From Pyrinomonadaceae bacterium (GTDB lineage Bacteria > Acidobacteriota > Blastocatellia > Pyrinomonadales > Pyrinomonadaceae), in the NCBI GenBank assembly GCA_026129865.1, contig JAHCHG010000002.1:370096-434095 (forward strand): DNA of 64,000 nt, written 5' to 3'. Positions 7,927-17,280 of this stretch are shown piece by piece (positions within the stretch are counted from its first letter, which is position 1; the number at the start of each line of letters is the position of its first letter). The position numbers were made by a program, and so were the translations under genes. The notes beneath the pieces are model-generated. The model saw nothing but the letters and a program-made list of their open reading frames with translations. It ran no database searches and was not told the DNA's origin.

Positions 7927-9093
7927 TTATCGTATCTGCGTTTCGTACGACGATTTAATTCGAATCTGCTGATTCGGGCGGAGGTTTATATGCTCGCCTC
8001 GATCGACCACAACTGCTCCGACTCCAAATGCCGCGCCGACAGCGGCTCCGACACCAGCTCCGACCGGACCGGCAGCGATTGCTCCGACGATCAAGCCCGT
8101 TCCTGTTGCAGCACCGATCTTGACCGCGTCGTCCTTATACGGGCGATCTCCTTCAACGGTTCCTTCCATATCGACCCGTTTAACGTTGTCGCCTTTGCTT
8201 GGCAAAACGTCTGTAACGATCGCGTTGAAATTGCTCCAGCGATCTTCCGCTAAAATAATTCGATCGAAAGACAGCAAAATTTCCGCACGGCGTTTTATTC
8301 TTCCGGGTTTTCGGATCTTGTCCACTCGACCTTCGATCACGGCTCCGCTGATCTCTGATGGCGAAACGACGATCGCGGTAAATTTATCTCCCTCGCGGCT
8401 CGTGTCGGTTGTTATTTCGTTTTGAAGTTCCACCACTAGTTCCGTATTCGCAGGGATAATAATAATGTCGTTCCGATCGACCGCCGGGTATTGATATTTG
8501 ACCTTCGCAGCGACCGCCGAATCTGCCGTTGTTATCGCACCGTTGTTGGTCACAGCAACTTTATCCGCAACCGAGTCTTTGTCTATCTTTGCTTCGTAAG
8601 TTACTTCCGCGGTGTTTCCGACCGGTGCAGGCTTTACCTCAGGTTTTACCTCAGGAATAACCGGAGCAGGCTCTTCAACGACAGCGGTTTCAACAACAGC
8701 GGGTGTTTCAGGCTGCACCGCCGAAACGATACCGCGCTTTGTTAAATTTGTCGGCAGCGTCGCGTCAAAACCGCGCTTTTCAAACCCGGCTGCGTATCCG
8801 ATCTCAAAACCCTGCTGGTATCCGTCGCGATAATCTTCAATTGTGCCGTAATCTTTAATGTACGCGCGATCGGCTTTGGCATATTCTTCATGCCGGGAAA
8901 AATTTTTCGTCGCGTTATTGATAACGTCGCGGTAACCGTCCATATAACCGTCGGAATAACCCGTGCGGTATCCGCGCTGAAGCGCGAGATTTGAGTTTTG
9001 GGCGTTTGTGTTCTGAACCGCTAAAGTTAGGAATGCAACAAAAACGAGGGAAAAAATCAGGTTGGCAGCTAAAAAACTTCTTACTAGCTTCAT
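7927..9093 (-). CDS. Secreted protein with Tyr/Gly-rich helical repeats and a glycine-zipper C-terminus
   Basis: A 388-residue protein with a signal peptide (MKLVRSFLAANLIFSLVFV, cleavage near NTNAQN). After it come short repeats of a Y-x-x-G-Y pattern (RGYRTGYSDGYMDGYRD, and again YRDGYQQGFEIGYAAGFE). A Pro/Glu/Val-rich linker follows (PEVKPEVKPAP). A C-terminal beta domain begins near IIIIPANTELVVELQNEIT and contains GRVDKIRKPGRIKRRAEI, and the end is a glycine zipper (GAATGTGLIVGAIAAGPVGAG). The beta domain resembles TrbI-like or envelope anchor domains found in many acidobacterial secreted proteins. A good GGAGG site precedes the ATG. The function is not known; an envelope role is likely. 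Confidence 0.75.
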   Translation of the reverse strand: MKLVRSFLAANLIFSLVFVAFLTLAVQNTNAQNSNLALQRGYRTGYSDGYMDGYRDVINNATKNFSRHEEYAKADRAYIKDYGTIEDYRDGYQQGFEIGYAAGFEKRGFDATLPTNLTKRGIVSAVQPETPAVVETAVVEEPAPVIPEVKPEVKPAPVGNTAEVTYEAKIDKDSVADKVAVTNNGAITTADSAVAAKVKYQYPAVDRNDIIIIPANTELVVELQNEITTDTSREGDKFTAIVVSPSEISGAVIEGRVDKIRKPGRIKRRAEILLSFDRIILAEDRWSNFNAIVTDVLPSKGDNVKRVDMEGTVEGDRPYKDDAVKIGAATGTGLIVGAIAAGPVGAGVGAAVGAAFGVGAVVVDRGEHINLRPNQQIRIKSSYETQIR

Positions 9094-9354
9094 TTGTCCT
9101 CCTTATCAAAAACCAAGAAATGTAATGACCGCTATAGTTTATACATTATAAGTTAAGAGATTACAAGAAGAATTTTCGCTGCCGTCCAATATATTTCGCA
9201 TCTTTTTGAAAGCAAAAGGTTTTCTGCTATTCTTAATGAACATTTTTCCAACATAATTTAGAGTATTTTCCGGAAATTCGAGTCCTTTTGACACACGCTT
9301 TTTTGAGATTAACGATTTTCTGACGAAATTTGAGGAAAGTAACGGAGAAAATTA

Positions 9355-10698
9355 ATGAAAGTTTTGCTGATAATGTTGATCATCGCAGCGACGGCACTGA
9401 TCTCGGTCGCTCAATCGCAAAAGATATTTCCCTATGAATATAAGGTTACGGACATGCCGAATGGTTTGCGGGTTGTTACCGTTCCGACGGATTATCCGAA
9501 CCTTGTCTCGCTTTATATCGTGGTGCAAACCGGTTCCCGGAACGAGGTAGAACCTAACAAAAGCGGATATGCGCATTTTTTTGAGCATTTGATGTTTCGC
9601 GGAAGCGAAAATTATCCGCCCGGATCGTTCGACCGGATAATGCAGAACGCCGGCGCGTCGAGCAATGCCTATACATCCAGCGACCAAACTGTCTATCACG
9701 AAACATTTGCAAAGGAAGACCTCGACGAGATCCTTCGGCTGGAAGCTGACAGATTCAAGAACCTGAAATTTTCCGAAGAACAGTTTAAGACCGAAGCCGG
9801 CGCAGTTCTCGGCGAATACAATAAGAACAGCGCCTCGCCGACTTTCAAAATGTATGAAGTCCTGCGCGAAACTGCTTTTAATAAACATACTTACAGCCAC
9901 ACAACCATGGGCTATCTGGCGGATATCAAAGATTATCCGAACCAGTATGAGTACGCGTGGAAATTTTTCAATCGATTTTATCGTCCCGAATATACGACGA
10001 TCGTCGTCGTGGGAGATTTTGATCAAAAAGAGATAACCGAAAAGATCAAAAGCTATTTCGGTGATTGGAAACGCGGCGATTTCAAGCAGCAGATCCCAGT
10101 CGAACCGCCGCAAACCGAAGCCAAATCGAAACATATCGAATGGGATTCGCCAACGCTTCCGCATGTGGTCGTTGCATATCGCGGACCGGCGTTTTCGGAA
10201 ACCGAAAAGGACAAAGCCGCGCTTGACCTATTGAATTTGATAGCATTCGGCAATAATTCCGATATTTACCAGAAACTCGTACTTGAAGAACAAAAGGCAG
10301 TTTGGATCGATTCCGATTTCGGCAATCAGGTCGATCCGGAACTTTTTGCAGTTTATTCGCAGATCAAAGAACCGAAAGATCTCGAATACGTTCAAAACGA
10401 AATAATCCGAACATTTCAGCGGTATACAAGTGAGACGATTCCTCAGAAAGAGTTGGACGAAACGCGTTCGCGTTTGAAATATGGATTTGCGCTCGGAATG
10501 AACAGCAACTCAGCTATTGCGGGAACTCTTGCCAGATTTATCAGCCTGAAACGTTCGCCTGACACCATCGACAAACTGTTCGCGCTTTATGATTCGATCA
10601 CGCCCGCAGACATGAAATCGATGGCGGCAAAATATTTCAAGGAATCGAGCCGGACTATCATCACTCTTGATCATAAGAATTCAGGAGGTACGAAATAA
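9355..10698 (+). CDS. M16 family zinc metallopeptidase, catalytic subunit
   Basis: A 447-residue pitrilysin-family peptidase with an N-terminal signal peptide (MKVLLIMLIIAATALISVAQ). The inverted zinc-binding motif HFFEH lies at residues 74-78, and the distal glutamate falls in TEAGAVLGEY at about 147-154. The C-terminal M16 domain carries HVVVAYRGPAFSE and ends with the usual helix pairs. It probably degrades peptides in the periplasm. The stop and the next ATG share one base (TAATG), and an AGGAGG site at 10683 serves the second gene, so the two subunits should be made together. This is the active/inactive two-gene layout of bacterial M16B peptidases. Confidence 0.92.
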   Translation: MKVLLIMLIIAATALISVAQSQKIFPYEYKVTDMPNGLRVVTVPTDYPNLVSLYIVVQTGSRNEVEPNKSGYAHFFEHLMFRGSENYPPGSFDRIMQNAGASSNAYTSSDQTVYHETFAKEDLDEILRLEADRFKNLKFSEEQFKTEAGAVLGEYNKNSASPTFKMYEVLRETAFNKHTYSHTTMGYLADIKDYPNQYEYAWKFFNRFYRPEYTTIVVVGDFDQKEITEKIKSYFGDWKRGDFKQQIPVEPPQTEAKSKHIEWDSPTLPHVVVAYRGPAFSETEKDKAALDLLNLIAFGNNSDIYQKLVLEEQKAVWIDSDFGNQVDPELFAVYSQIKEPKDLEYVQNEIIRTFQRYTSETIPQKELDETRSRLKYGFALGMNSNSAIAGTLARFISLKRSPDTIDKLFALYDSITPADMKSMAAKYFKESSRTIITLDHKNSGGTK

Positions 10699-12230
10699 TG
10701 CGTTCGTCTTTTTCAATTTTTATTATTTCAGCATTAATGATCGCGTCCGCCGGTTTATCCGCCTCGGCTCAGAGGACGAACAGATCAATTTCCAAACCGA
10801 TGAGTTCAAAGATCGACACCGTTTTTCAACCCGGAGAATCTCCTGTTGTCTCGTTCAGAATCCAGTTTTTGACCGGCTCTGTCGACGATCCAAAGGGAAA
10901 GGAAGGATTAGCTTCATTGACCGCGGCAATGCTCGCTTCGGGCGGAAGCAAAAAGCTGAGTTTTGACGAAATAAATCAGCAGTTTTATCCGATGGCGACA
11001 GGCTTTTCGTGGCAGGTTGACAAGGAAATGACGACATTTTCCGGTTCGACTCACAAGGATAATTTGGAAAAATATTATTCGTTAATCAGTCAGATGCTTC
11101 TCGATCCAGGCTTTCGGGCGGACGATTTCACGCGTCTGAAAGACGAAGCGACGAATTTTTTGACTGTCAGCCTTCGCGAAGGAAACGACGAGGAGCTCGG
11201 AAAAGAGCGGCTTTACAATATTATTTATCGCGGACATCCGTATGGACATCATTCCGTCGGCACGGTTTCGGGGCTTAAAAACATTACACTTGAAGATGTA
11301 AAAGCTTTTTATCGTCAGCATTATACGCAGGCAAATCTGGTGCTCGGGTTGGCGGGCGGATTCAGCGAAACGTTTTCCGCTAAGTTAAAAACCGATTTCG
11401 CAAAACTTCCAGCCGGTCGAAAGATAGTTAGAGAATTTCCCGAGCCAAAGCTTGAAAAGGGAATGAAGATCGATATAGTTCAGCGCGAAACACGTGCGAC
11501 GGCGATCTCGCTCGGCTTTCCGATCAATGTCAACCGGTCGCATAAAGATTTTGCCGCTCTTGCGCTGGTCGCGTCGTACTTTGGACAGCATCGCTCTTCA
11601 AACAGCTATCTTTACGGTCAGCTCCGCGAGAAACGCGGTTTGAACTATGGCGATTATGCATACATCGAATATTTTCCGCGCGGAATGTTTCAGTTCGAAC
11701 CCGATCCGAACCTAGCCCGCCGTCAGCAGATCTTTCAGATCTGGATTCGTCCGGTCGAGCCGGAGAACGCTAATTTTACGCTGCGTGCTGCGCTTTACGA
11801 ATATGATAAATTGGTGCGAAACGGATTAACACTTGAAGAATTCGAATCGACCAAACGATTTTTAATTAAGTATGTGAACATTCTGACTCAAACCAAAGAC
11901 GCTGAACTCGGATACGAGCTCGACAGCAGATATTACGGCATCGATAACTTCAACAAATACATGAAAGAAAATTTGGCGAAATTAACGTTGAACGACGTAA
12001 ATTGCGCGATCAATCAGCATCTGAGATCCGACAGGATGCGGGTCGTGATGATCACGAAAGACGCCGCGCAGTTAAGGGAAGATATTGCCAAAAACAAACC
12101 GGGAACGATCAAGTACGCATCCGAAAAACCAAAAGAAATACTTGAAGAAGACAAGGTTATCGCAAAATTCCCGATTCCCGTAAATATGGCGGACATTACA
12201 GTTACGCCGGTCAGCGAAGTTTTCAAATAG
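10698..12230 (+). CDS. M16 family peptidase-like protein, non-catalytic partner subunit
   Basis: A 510-residue exported protein (signal MRSSFSIFIISALMIASAG) with two M16 domains but no HxxEH motif: the corresponding position reads LASLTAAMLASGGSKKL. It keeps the R/Y pair of the second domain (REKRGLNYGDYAYIEYFPRG), which in M16B enzymes binds the substrate tail for the catalytic partner. It probably forms a heterodimer with the upstream gene product, whose stop codon overlaps its start. The C-terminus KFPIPVNMADITVTPVSEVFK is intact. It is followed by a possible terminator and a convergent gene. Confidence 0.88.
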   Translation: MRSSFSIFIISALMIASAGLSASAQRTNRSISKPMSSKIDTVFQPGESPVVSFRIQFLTGSVDDPKGKEGLASLTAAMLASGGSKKLSFDEINQQFYPMATGFSWQVDKEMTTFSGSTHKDNLEKYYSLISQMLLDPGFRADDFTRLKDEATNFLTVSLREGNDEELGKERLYNIIYRGHPYGHHSVGTVSGLKNITLEDVKAFYRQHYTQANLVLGLAGGFSETFSAKLKTDFAKLPAGRKIVREFPEPKLEKGMKIDIVQRETRATAISLGFPINVNRSHKDFAALALVASYFGQHRSSNSYLYGQLREKRGLNYGDYAYIEYFPRGMFQFEPDPNLARRQQIFQIWIRPVEPENANFTLRAALYEYDKLVRNGLTLEEFESTKRFLIKYVNILTQTKDAELGYELDSRYYGIDNFNKYMKENLAKLTLNDVNCAINQHLRSDRMRVVMITKDAAQLREDIAKNKPGTIKYASEKPKEILEEDKVIAKFPIPVNMADITVTPVSEVFK

Positions 12231-12244
12231 ATTCGCAAAATAGA

Positions 12245-12282
12245 AAGGTGCGTCCAGCTTAAACCGCAGCGGGACGTACCTT
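12245..12282. terminator. Possible terminator hairpin between convergent genes
   Basis: An 11-base stem AAGGTGCGTCC / GGACGTACCTT (one G-U pair) lies between the stops of the M16 partner gene and the DUF5916 gene. The U-tract is poor on both sides, so termination strength is doubtful. Confidence 0.45.
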
Positions 12283-12287
12283 ACGCT

Positions 12288-14801
12288 TTAAAAACTCTTT
12301 CTGAAAAGATAAGACGCACGGACAAAAAATGTCCGGCTGTTTCGCTCGAATCGCTGCTCAAATTGACCTGTTATCGGACTGAATCCGTTGTAATTGAAAT
12401 TGTCGTTGTATCCAACATAGAACGCAGTTCCGGGATTTGGATTCCAGCCGAACAAAAACTGCCCGCTTGCATTCGAGTTCAGCGTGTCATAATCCCAACG
12501 CAGCCGCGAAAACAGGAATCTTGTAAATTGATACGTTGACCTGAGCGTAAAGATATTGGTATCGAAAGCATCACGGTCCGTGTCGTACCTCGTCAATTTA
12601 CTTTTCGTATAATTTAAGGAAACTCGCAGCGGATCGGTCGGTTTATATTCGAACCCGAGTTCAAGATCGAACTGCTGACCTTTGCCCGGATCGAGCGGCG
12701 GCGGATCGCCGGCTGTGGTCGGATTTTGATAATACCGTTCCAAAAAGCTCAAGTACGCCGGTGAAACCCTGTCAAATCGCGGTCCCGCGCCAAAATCGTA
12801 ATCAAGCGCATTCCAGATCGTTCCGATAAAACCATACGCATTAAATCTTTTGTTAAAGCTCTTATTGAAGTTGGCAACAGCAAAAGGCGAATAGGTCGAA
12901 CGAGTCGGTTCGCCGAAAAACGCTCCGGACCGGGTCGGCGTTCGCGTTCTTCCGAATTCATCTTCATAGATCTTGGTGTAATCTATGCCGAATTCTGTAT
13001 AAACGAACAGATTTCCCTGCAAATTCAGATTAAAGTTTGTTCCGGCAACGCCGCCTTGCGGACGACCTTTCCAATCCAGGTTGTAACGAATGAACTGATT
13101 GGAGTTTAGCCGGATCAAGGTCGCGTCCGGGTTTGATTTTGTGCTCACGCGATGGGCGAAAAAGAATGTGTTTGTGTTAACGCGTCTTGTGAACCCCGCG
13201 TCAGCCCGGTAATCTTTCGATCTTCCGGATGCTTCAATGAACCAACCGCGGCGGTCGGTCGAGTGATCAACGCTCAGGTAATAACCCACGCCGTTGCCGG
13301 TTCGATACTGCGAGCGCCCGAGATCCGCATCGAAAAAATTCCGTCGTGAATGCGTCGCCAGCGCCTGAAACTTCAGAACTGTCGCCTTGTCGATTTTGAA
13401 TTTGCCGTCAAATCCGCCGACAAAGTTTCGATTTCTCGGAAAAATCCTTGCGGTTCCGAAAAATCCGAGATTATTTTCGCTTCCGATATCGCGTTTAAGA
13501 CGAAGGACGCCGAAATACGCGTTCTTGTCCAAAAATTCAGCGCTCGGACGAAATCGGGGATCGGGATCGCTGCGTTCGTCTTCGGAAAAATTTCCCGGTG
13601 CGTTGTCGGATGCAACAAGAACACCGAAAGAGTTTTTCCCGACTTTGCCGGTTAGTTTTACAGCGGCGTCCGGATCGACGATCGTTCGTGAATAAAATGG
13701 CGAAAGCGGCGACTGAAATATCTCGACACCTTCCAGGAAAAACGGTCGTTTTTCCTGGAAAAAGATCGGAAATCTTTGATTCGCAGTTACGACAGGAGCA
13801 TCTGCTTCGATCTCTGCAAAGTCCGGATTTATTGCTGCATCAAGCGTAACATTCGGCGTTATCGTATATTTTATGTTCACGCCGATGTCGTATTTGATGG
13901 GGTCATTTACAAATCTTCCGGGATCCTGAATTCCGTTGGGATTAAAGACCGGATGATATGGATTGATCGCCGAAACAGACAGCGGGATCGTCCGTTTTCG
14001 ACTTCCGGTTTCGCTAAGCGTGATGCTCGGCACGATCTCTAACGTACGTTCGGTTTTTATCTCGTTTAAGCCAGTAATTTTCCCGTGTTTGATAAGTGTA
14101 CCGGAAATGCTTCGATCGTCCGGCATCCATGTGTCAAATTCGTCATTAAACCGGTCAATATTTCGCGCAAAGTTTATTCCCCACAATTTTCCGGGACCAG
14201 CCGTGTAACGGAGCGACTTAAACGGGATCTTAACTTCTACCGACCAGCCCCAATCCTCAATTACGCCTTTCGATTCCATTACGATATCGACCGAAAAATC
14301 GGCGCCCTGACCTTCGGTAAAAATTCCGTCCTGCTGAATTCCCAGGGGATTGAACCCGAGGACATATGCGCGGCGCTGGTCGTTGTAGGTGTCAAGCCAT
14401 ACGCGGACATTGTCCTCACCAAAAACGCTGTCGCGTTTTGCCACCGTTGCACGGATCTTGTCCTTTTCGTCCCAGCACCGAAAACCGAGATAGAGATTTT
14501 TTTCATCGTAAAAGGCAAACGCTTCGGTCTTTCGCGAAGGTTCTATATTGTCGCCCGGCGCAACCTGGATAAAGTCCTTAAATACGGCGGCGTTTTTCCA
14601 TGCCGGATCGTCTAATTTTCCGTCGATGACCATTAACGGTTCGAGCTTTGGAATATCAACCGGATTTGCCTTTTCAGGCGGAACTATCAATTTTGGATTG
14701 CCGGATCGGATCTCGTTCGGACCATTCGAACTTTTCGGCGGCTGTGCAGCTGATAAAACTACGGCGGCGATAATAATGATAAATATGATTACATGCTTCA
14801 T
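12288..14801 (-). CDS. DUF5916 outer-membrane-type protein with an N-terminal CBM9-like domain
   Basis: An 837-residue exported protein (signal MKHVIIFIIIIAAVVLSAAQ). Residues of about 50-240 form a carbohydrate-binding family 9-like domain (MVIDGKLDDPAWKNAAVF, LYLGFRCWDEKDKIRA, SVEVKIPFKSLRY). The rest matches DUF5916 (QRFPIFFQEKRPFFLEGVEIF) and then a long series of alternating strands ending in an aromatic residue (FFVRASYLFRKSF), as in outer-membrane beta-barrels. Such proteins are common in Acidobacteria and Bacteroidota; the substrate is unknown but glycan or peptide binding is plausible. Monocistronic, convergent with the M16 pair. Confidence 0.85.
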   Translation of the reverse strand: MKHVIIFIIIIAAVVLSAAQPPKSSNGPNEIRSGNPKLIVPPEKANPVDIPKLEPLMVIDGKLDDPAWKNAAVFKDFIQVAPGDNIEPSRKTEAFAFYDEKNLYLGFRCWDEKDKIRATVAKRDSVFGEDNVRVWLDTYNDQRRAYVLGFNPLGIQQDGIFTEGQGADFSVDIVMESKGVIEDWGWSVEVKIPFKSLRYTAGPGKLWGINFARNIDRFNDEFDTWMPDDRSISGTLIKHGKITGLNEIKTERTLEIVPSITLSETGSRKRTIPLSVSAINPYHPVFNPNGIQDPGRFVNDPIKYDIGVNIKYTITPNVTLDAAINPDFAEIEADAPVVTANQRFPIFFQEKRPFFLEGVEIFQSPLSPFYSRTIVDPDAAVKLTGKVGKNSFGVLVASDNAPGNFSEDERSDPDPRFRPSAEFLDKNAYFGVLRLKRDIGSENNLGFFGTARIFPRNRNFVGGFDGKFKIDKATVLKFQALATHSRRNFFDADLGRSQYRTGNGVGYYLSVDHSTDRRGWFIEASGRSKDYRADAGFTRRVNTNTFFFAHRVSTKSNPDATLIRLNSNQFIRYNLDWKGRPQGGVAGTNFNLNLQGNLFVYTEFGIDYTKIYEDEFGRTRTPTRSGAFFGEPTRSTYSPFAVANFNKSFNKRFNAYGFIGTIWNALDYDFGAGPRFDRVSPAYLSFLERYYQNPTTAGDPPPLDPGKGQQFDLELGFEYKPTDPLRVSLNYTKSKLTRYDTDRDAFDTNIFTLRSTYQFTRFLFSRLRWDYDTLNSNASGQFLFGWNPNPGTAFYVGYNDNFNYNGFSPITGQFEQRFERNSRTFFVRASYLFRKSF

Positions 14802-14961
14802 TTCCCACCTCTTATTAAGTGTAGATATTTGAACGAAAATTAAGAAAGTTTGAGCCGAAACTCTTTTGACTACAACGAAGATCCAGTCAATATGTTTCAG
14901 AAAATCTAATATATCAATGAATAAAAGATATCGGCTCGGTCAACTGATTCGTAGGATTTTT

Positions 14962-14994
14962 GCCTGCCGCGAAGCTTTCGGCATTGCGGCGGGC
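14962..14994. other. GC-rich intergenic hairpin
   Basis: A 9-base stem GCCTGCCGC / GCGGCGGGC (one G-U pair) stands just downstream of the DUF4097 gene. There is no T-run on the 3' side in either direction, so I do not call it an intrinsic terminator. It may be a decayed member of the palindromic repeats found elsewhere in the window. Confidence 0.4.
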
Positions 14995-15007
14995 GGTTCG
15001 GAAGTAA

Positions 15008-16945
15008 TTATTTCGAAGCAATAAGCGCGGTCCGGCTTCTTACGACGATATTTCCGTCGCCGACGGTAAAATCGTACGCTTTACCGCCCTTTCCCAGACG
15101 CCAGCGTTTTTGACTCGGGTTAGAATTCGGAATATCAACAAGTTTAATTCCCTCGCTTGCGACCTCACTGGAATTGGAAACGATATCGGCGTCGATGTTT
15201 TCGGGAACCGTTAGCACAAACGTGCCGTCAGCAAGCGTCGCTCTCAGCTGTTCGAGATCGCCTTCAACAAAAACGTTTCCGTCCAGTGAGGCAGAATGTA
15301 CTTGCCCCTTAAAACCGATAACACGGACGGTCGAATCGTGAACTTTTAGATCGAGGATTCCGCCTGAATCGCGGACGTTTATATCGCCGTCTTCGCCGGT
15401 CAGATCGATCTTGCCGGTGACGCCGTCGATCCTAACTTCAGAATCTGTATTGATGGTTAAATTAGATTTCTTCGGAACATAGATCTCGATTTGAACTCTG
15501 ACAACATCCGGACCGAAAAAAAGCGGACCCGACGGCTCATTGTTATTGCCGACTTTAATGTCGATTCGCGAGCTGTCAGCCTGATTTGCCGAGAACTCTA
15601 CCGGCGGCTGCGAAACATTCGCGGCGAACTTCGACATCGAATATTTTACTTCGGCTTTATCCCATCCGCGGACTATCACGTCGCAGTTTTTTGTCTCAAC
15701 GTTGACCAGCGGAGTGTTCTTCACCGCAAACGCGCCGGTTTTTTCTTCCATGAACGGCGTGCGCCATTGAAATCGGGCGTCTGCAACAACCGCCTTTGTA
15801 TCCATTACTTTGCGGACAATATCCGAGTTTGCCTTTAGTTCGGCAATTTTCAGCGCAGCTTCGGCTTGCGTCAGCGCTTCTCGAGTTACCTTCGCGATCT
15901 CCGGCTGCATTGCTTCAAGTGACGCCTTTATGGCTTCTTTTGATTCCGAATTGATTTTGGAAGACCGGATCGAAGCTTCCATTTCCCTTCTCGCCCGTTC
16001 CAGATCGCGCCGGGCATTTTGAAAGTCGCGATCGGCTTCGCGGCGGGCGGCTTCAAAGTCGTTATCGAATTGCGATTCAACCCGCGAAGCATCTTTAGGC
16101 GGAAGAAGGTTTGTCGCCGGACTCAGCGGTCTGCCGTCATTTCGGCGCTTTACGCTCAATGCACCGTTGACACTTTCAATTTTGATCTTCGCATCACCGT
16201 TCCCGATCTTGCCGAACATATCGCGACCAACCCAGTCGCCTTTTTTCACCGGCAATCCGAAATCGTTCTTGATCTCACCATTTAATGTTTCAGCACGAAG
16301 TGTCGCATTGGAATCAGACGGGATCGTCAAATTCACCGTTCCGTTGACCGTGTCTAAGGAGATCATATTGCCGGCAAGAAGTTCATCAAATTCTGCATCG
16401 ATCGACCCGTTAACCGTTGAAAGATCTAAATTTCCCTGGAGATTTACCGCCTTTACCTGACCATTTACCGCTGATGCCTTGGTAAAATTTCGGGAATTTA
16501 AGATCGAAACGCTGCCGTTAACCGTATGGATCTCGTTTAAGACTGCGGTTTTCGGAACGGTCATTTTAATATCCGCGGTCAACTTACTGCCGCGATCCCA
16601 TTTTGTATTTCGTTTTTCACGTCCGAAATCGACCGTTAAACGAAAGCGTTCGGGTTTTGAGTCGATCTCAACCGACAGATCCGCCAAACGTTCGCGAGAA
16701 TCAGCGGTCTTTATTACTTCAAGCTTTATCTTCGACTCGTCCCAGGTGTCGATGCTGATCGATCCGTTCACGTTATTTACTTCAATTCGACCGTTCGAAT
16801 TAAAATCGTAAGTTTCCTCGATCCGTTCGGTCTCATCGTACTTAACGACCGCCGTCATTTGAGGAACGGATGCGACCGGTACGTTCGAAGCCGTTCCGCC
16901 CGCGAAAAAGGTACCTGCCATTAAAAGTGAAATTAACCAAGCCAT
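15008..16945 (-). CDS. DUF4097 family beta-strand repeat protein with internal coiled coil
   Basis: A 645-residue exported protein (short signal MAWLISLLMAGTFFAGG). It has two blocks of DUF4097-type repeats, where strands such as GRIEVNNVNGSISIDTWDE, VNGSVSILN and TVNGSIDAEF stack into a beta-helix-like domain; the second block is near TINTDSEVRIDGVTGKIDL. Between them, at about residues 290-375, lies a charged helical segment rich in Arg/Glu/Ala (FEAARREADRDFQNARRD) that should form a coiled coil. A GGAG-type site stands before the ATG. The family's function is poorly known; an envelope location is inferred. No sigma or anti-sigma gene is adjacent. Confidence 0.82.
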   Translation of the reverse strand: MAWLISLLMAGTFFAGGTASNVPVASVPQMTAVVKYDETERIEETYDFNSNGRIEVNNVNGSISIDTWDESKIKLEVIKTADSRERLADLSVEIDSKPERFRLTVDFGREKRNTKWDRGSKLTADIKMTVPKTAVLNEIHTVNGSVSILNSRNFTKASAVNGQVKAVNLQGNLDLSTVNGSIDAEFDELLAGNMISLDTVNGTVNLTIPSDSNATLRAETLNGEIKNDFGLPVKKGDWVGRDMFGKIGNGDAKIKIESVNGALSVKRRNDGRPLSPATNLLPPKDASRVESQFDNDFEAARREADRDFQNARRDLERARREMEASIRSSKINSESKEAIKASLEAMQPEIAKVTREALTQAEAALKIAELKANSDIVRKVMDTKAVVADARFQWRTPFMEEKTGAFAVKNTPLVNVETKNCDVIVRGWDKAEVKYSMSKFAANVSQPPVEFSANQADSSRIDIKVGNNNEPSGPLFFGPDVVRVQIEIYVPKKSNLTINTDSEVRIDGVTGKIDLTGEDGDINVRDSGGILDLKVHDSTVRVIGFKGQVHSASLDGNVFVEGDLEQLRATLADGTFVLTVPENIDADIVSNSSEVASEGIKLVDIPNSNPSQKRWRLGKGGKAYDFTVGDGNIVVRSRTALIASK

Positions 16946-16975
16946 AATTAAATCTCCGAATTAAAACGAATAATG

Positions 16976-17107
16976 TTATGTGATGCGGCGGAGCGCGTTA
17001 TCAACTGCCTGTTCCGGACTGGATTCAACCAAATTAAGCAATTCAATGTTTCCGTTTGCTGCCGCCTTACTAATGACAGAACACCGCTCAATTATTAAAT
17101 GTGACAA
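16976..17107 (-). CDS. Possible small protein upstream of the DUF4097 gene
   Basis: Reading leftward from a TTG at 17107 gives 43 residues (MSHLIIERCSVISKAAANGN, then IELLNLVESSPEQAVDNAL, RRIT, stop at 16976). The composition is protein-like and looks like two short helices, and it ends about 30 bases before the DUF4097 start. There is no ATG or GTG and no clear ribosome site, so it may equally be the 3' remnant of a longer lost gene. The rest of the 333-base gap from 16945 to 17278 shows nothing else I can name. Confidence 0.3.
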   Translation of the reverse strand: MSHLIIERCSVISKAAANGNIELLNLVESSPEQAVDNALRRIT

Positions 17108-17280
17108 TCGGAGGCAAAAAAATTCCCCGCTGCGGGATTAAATATGAAGAAATCTGGATAGGTTTTCGATGGATTCCGCGTAACAACCCGATGCTTAACT
17201 CAACCATCTGACGTATTTACTTTGAACGATTGTTTTGATAGTTTAGGTAACTTGATAGCGCGGTTATTACGGAGTTTATG

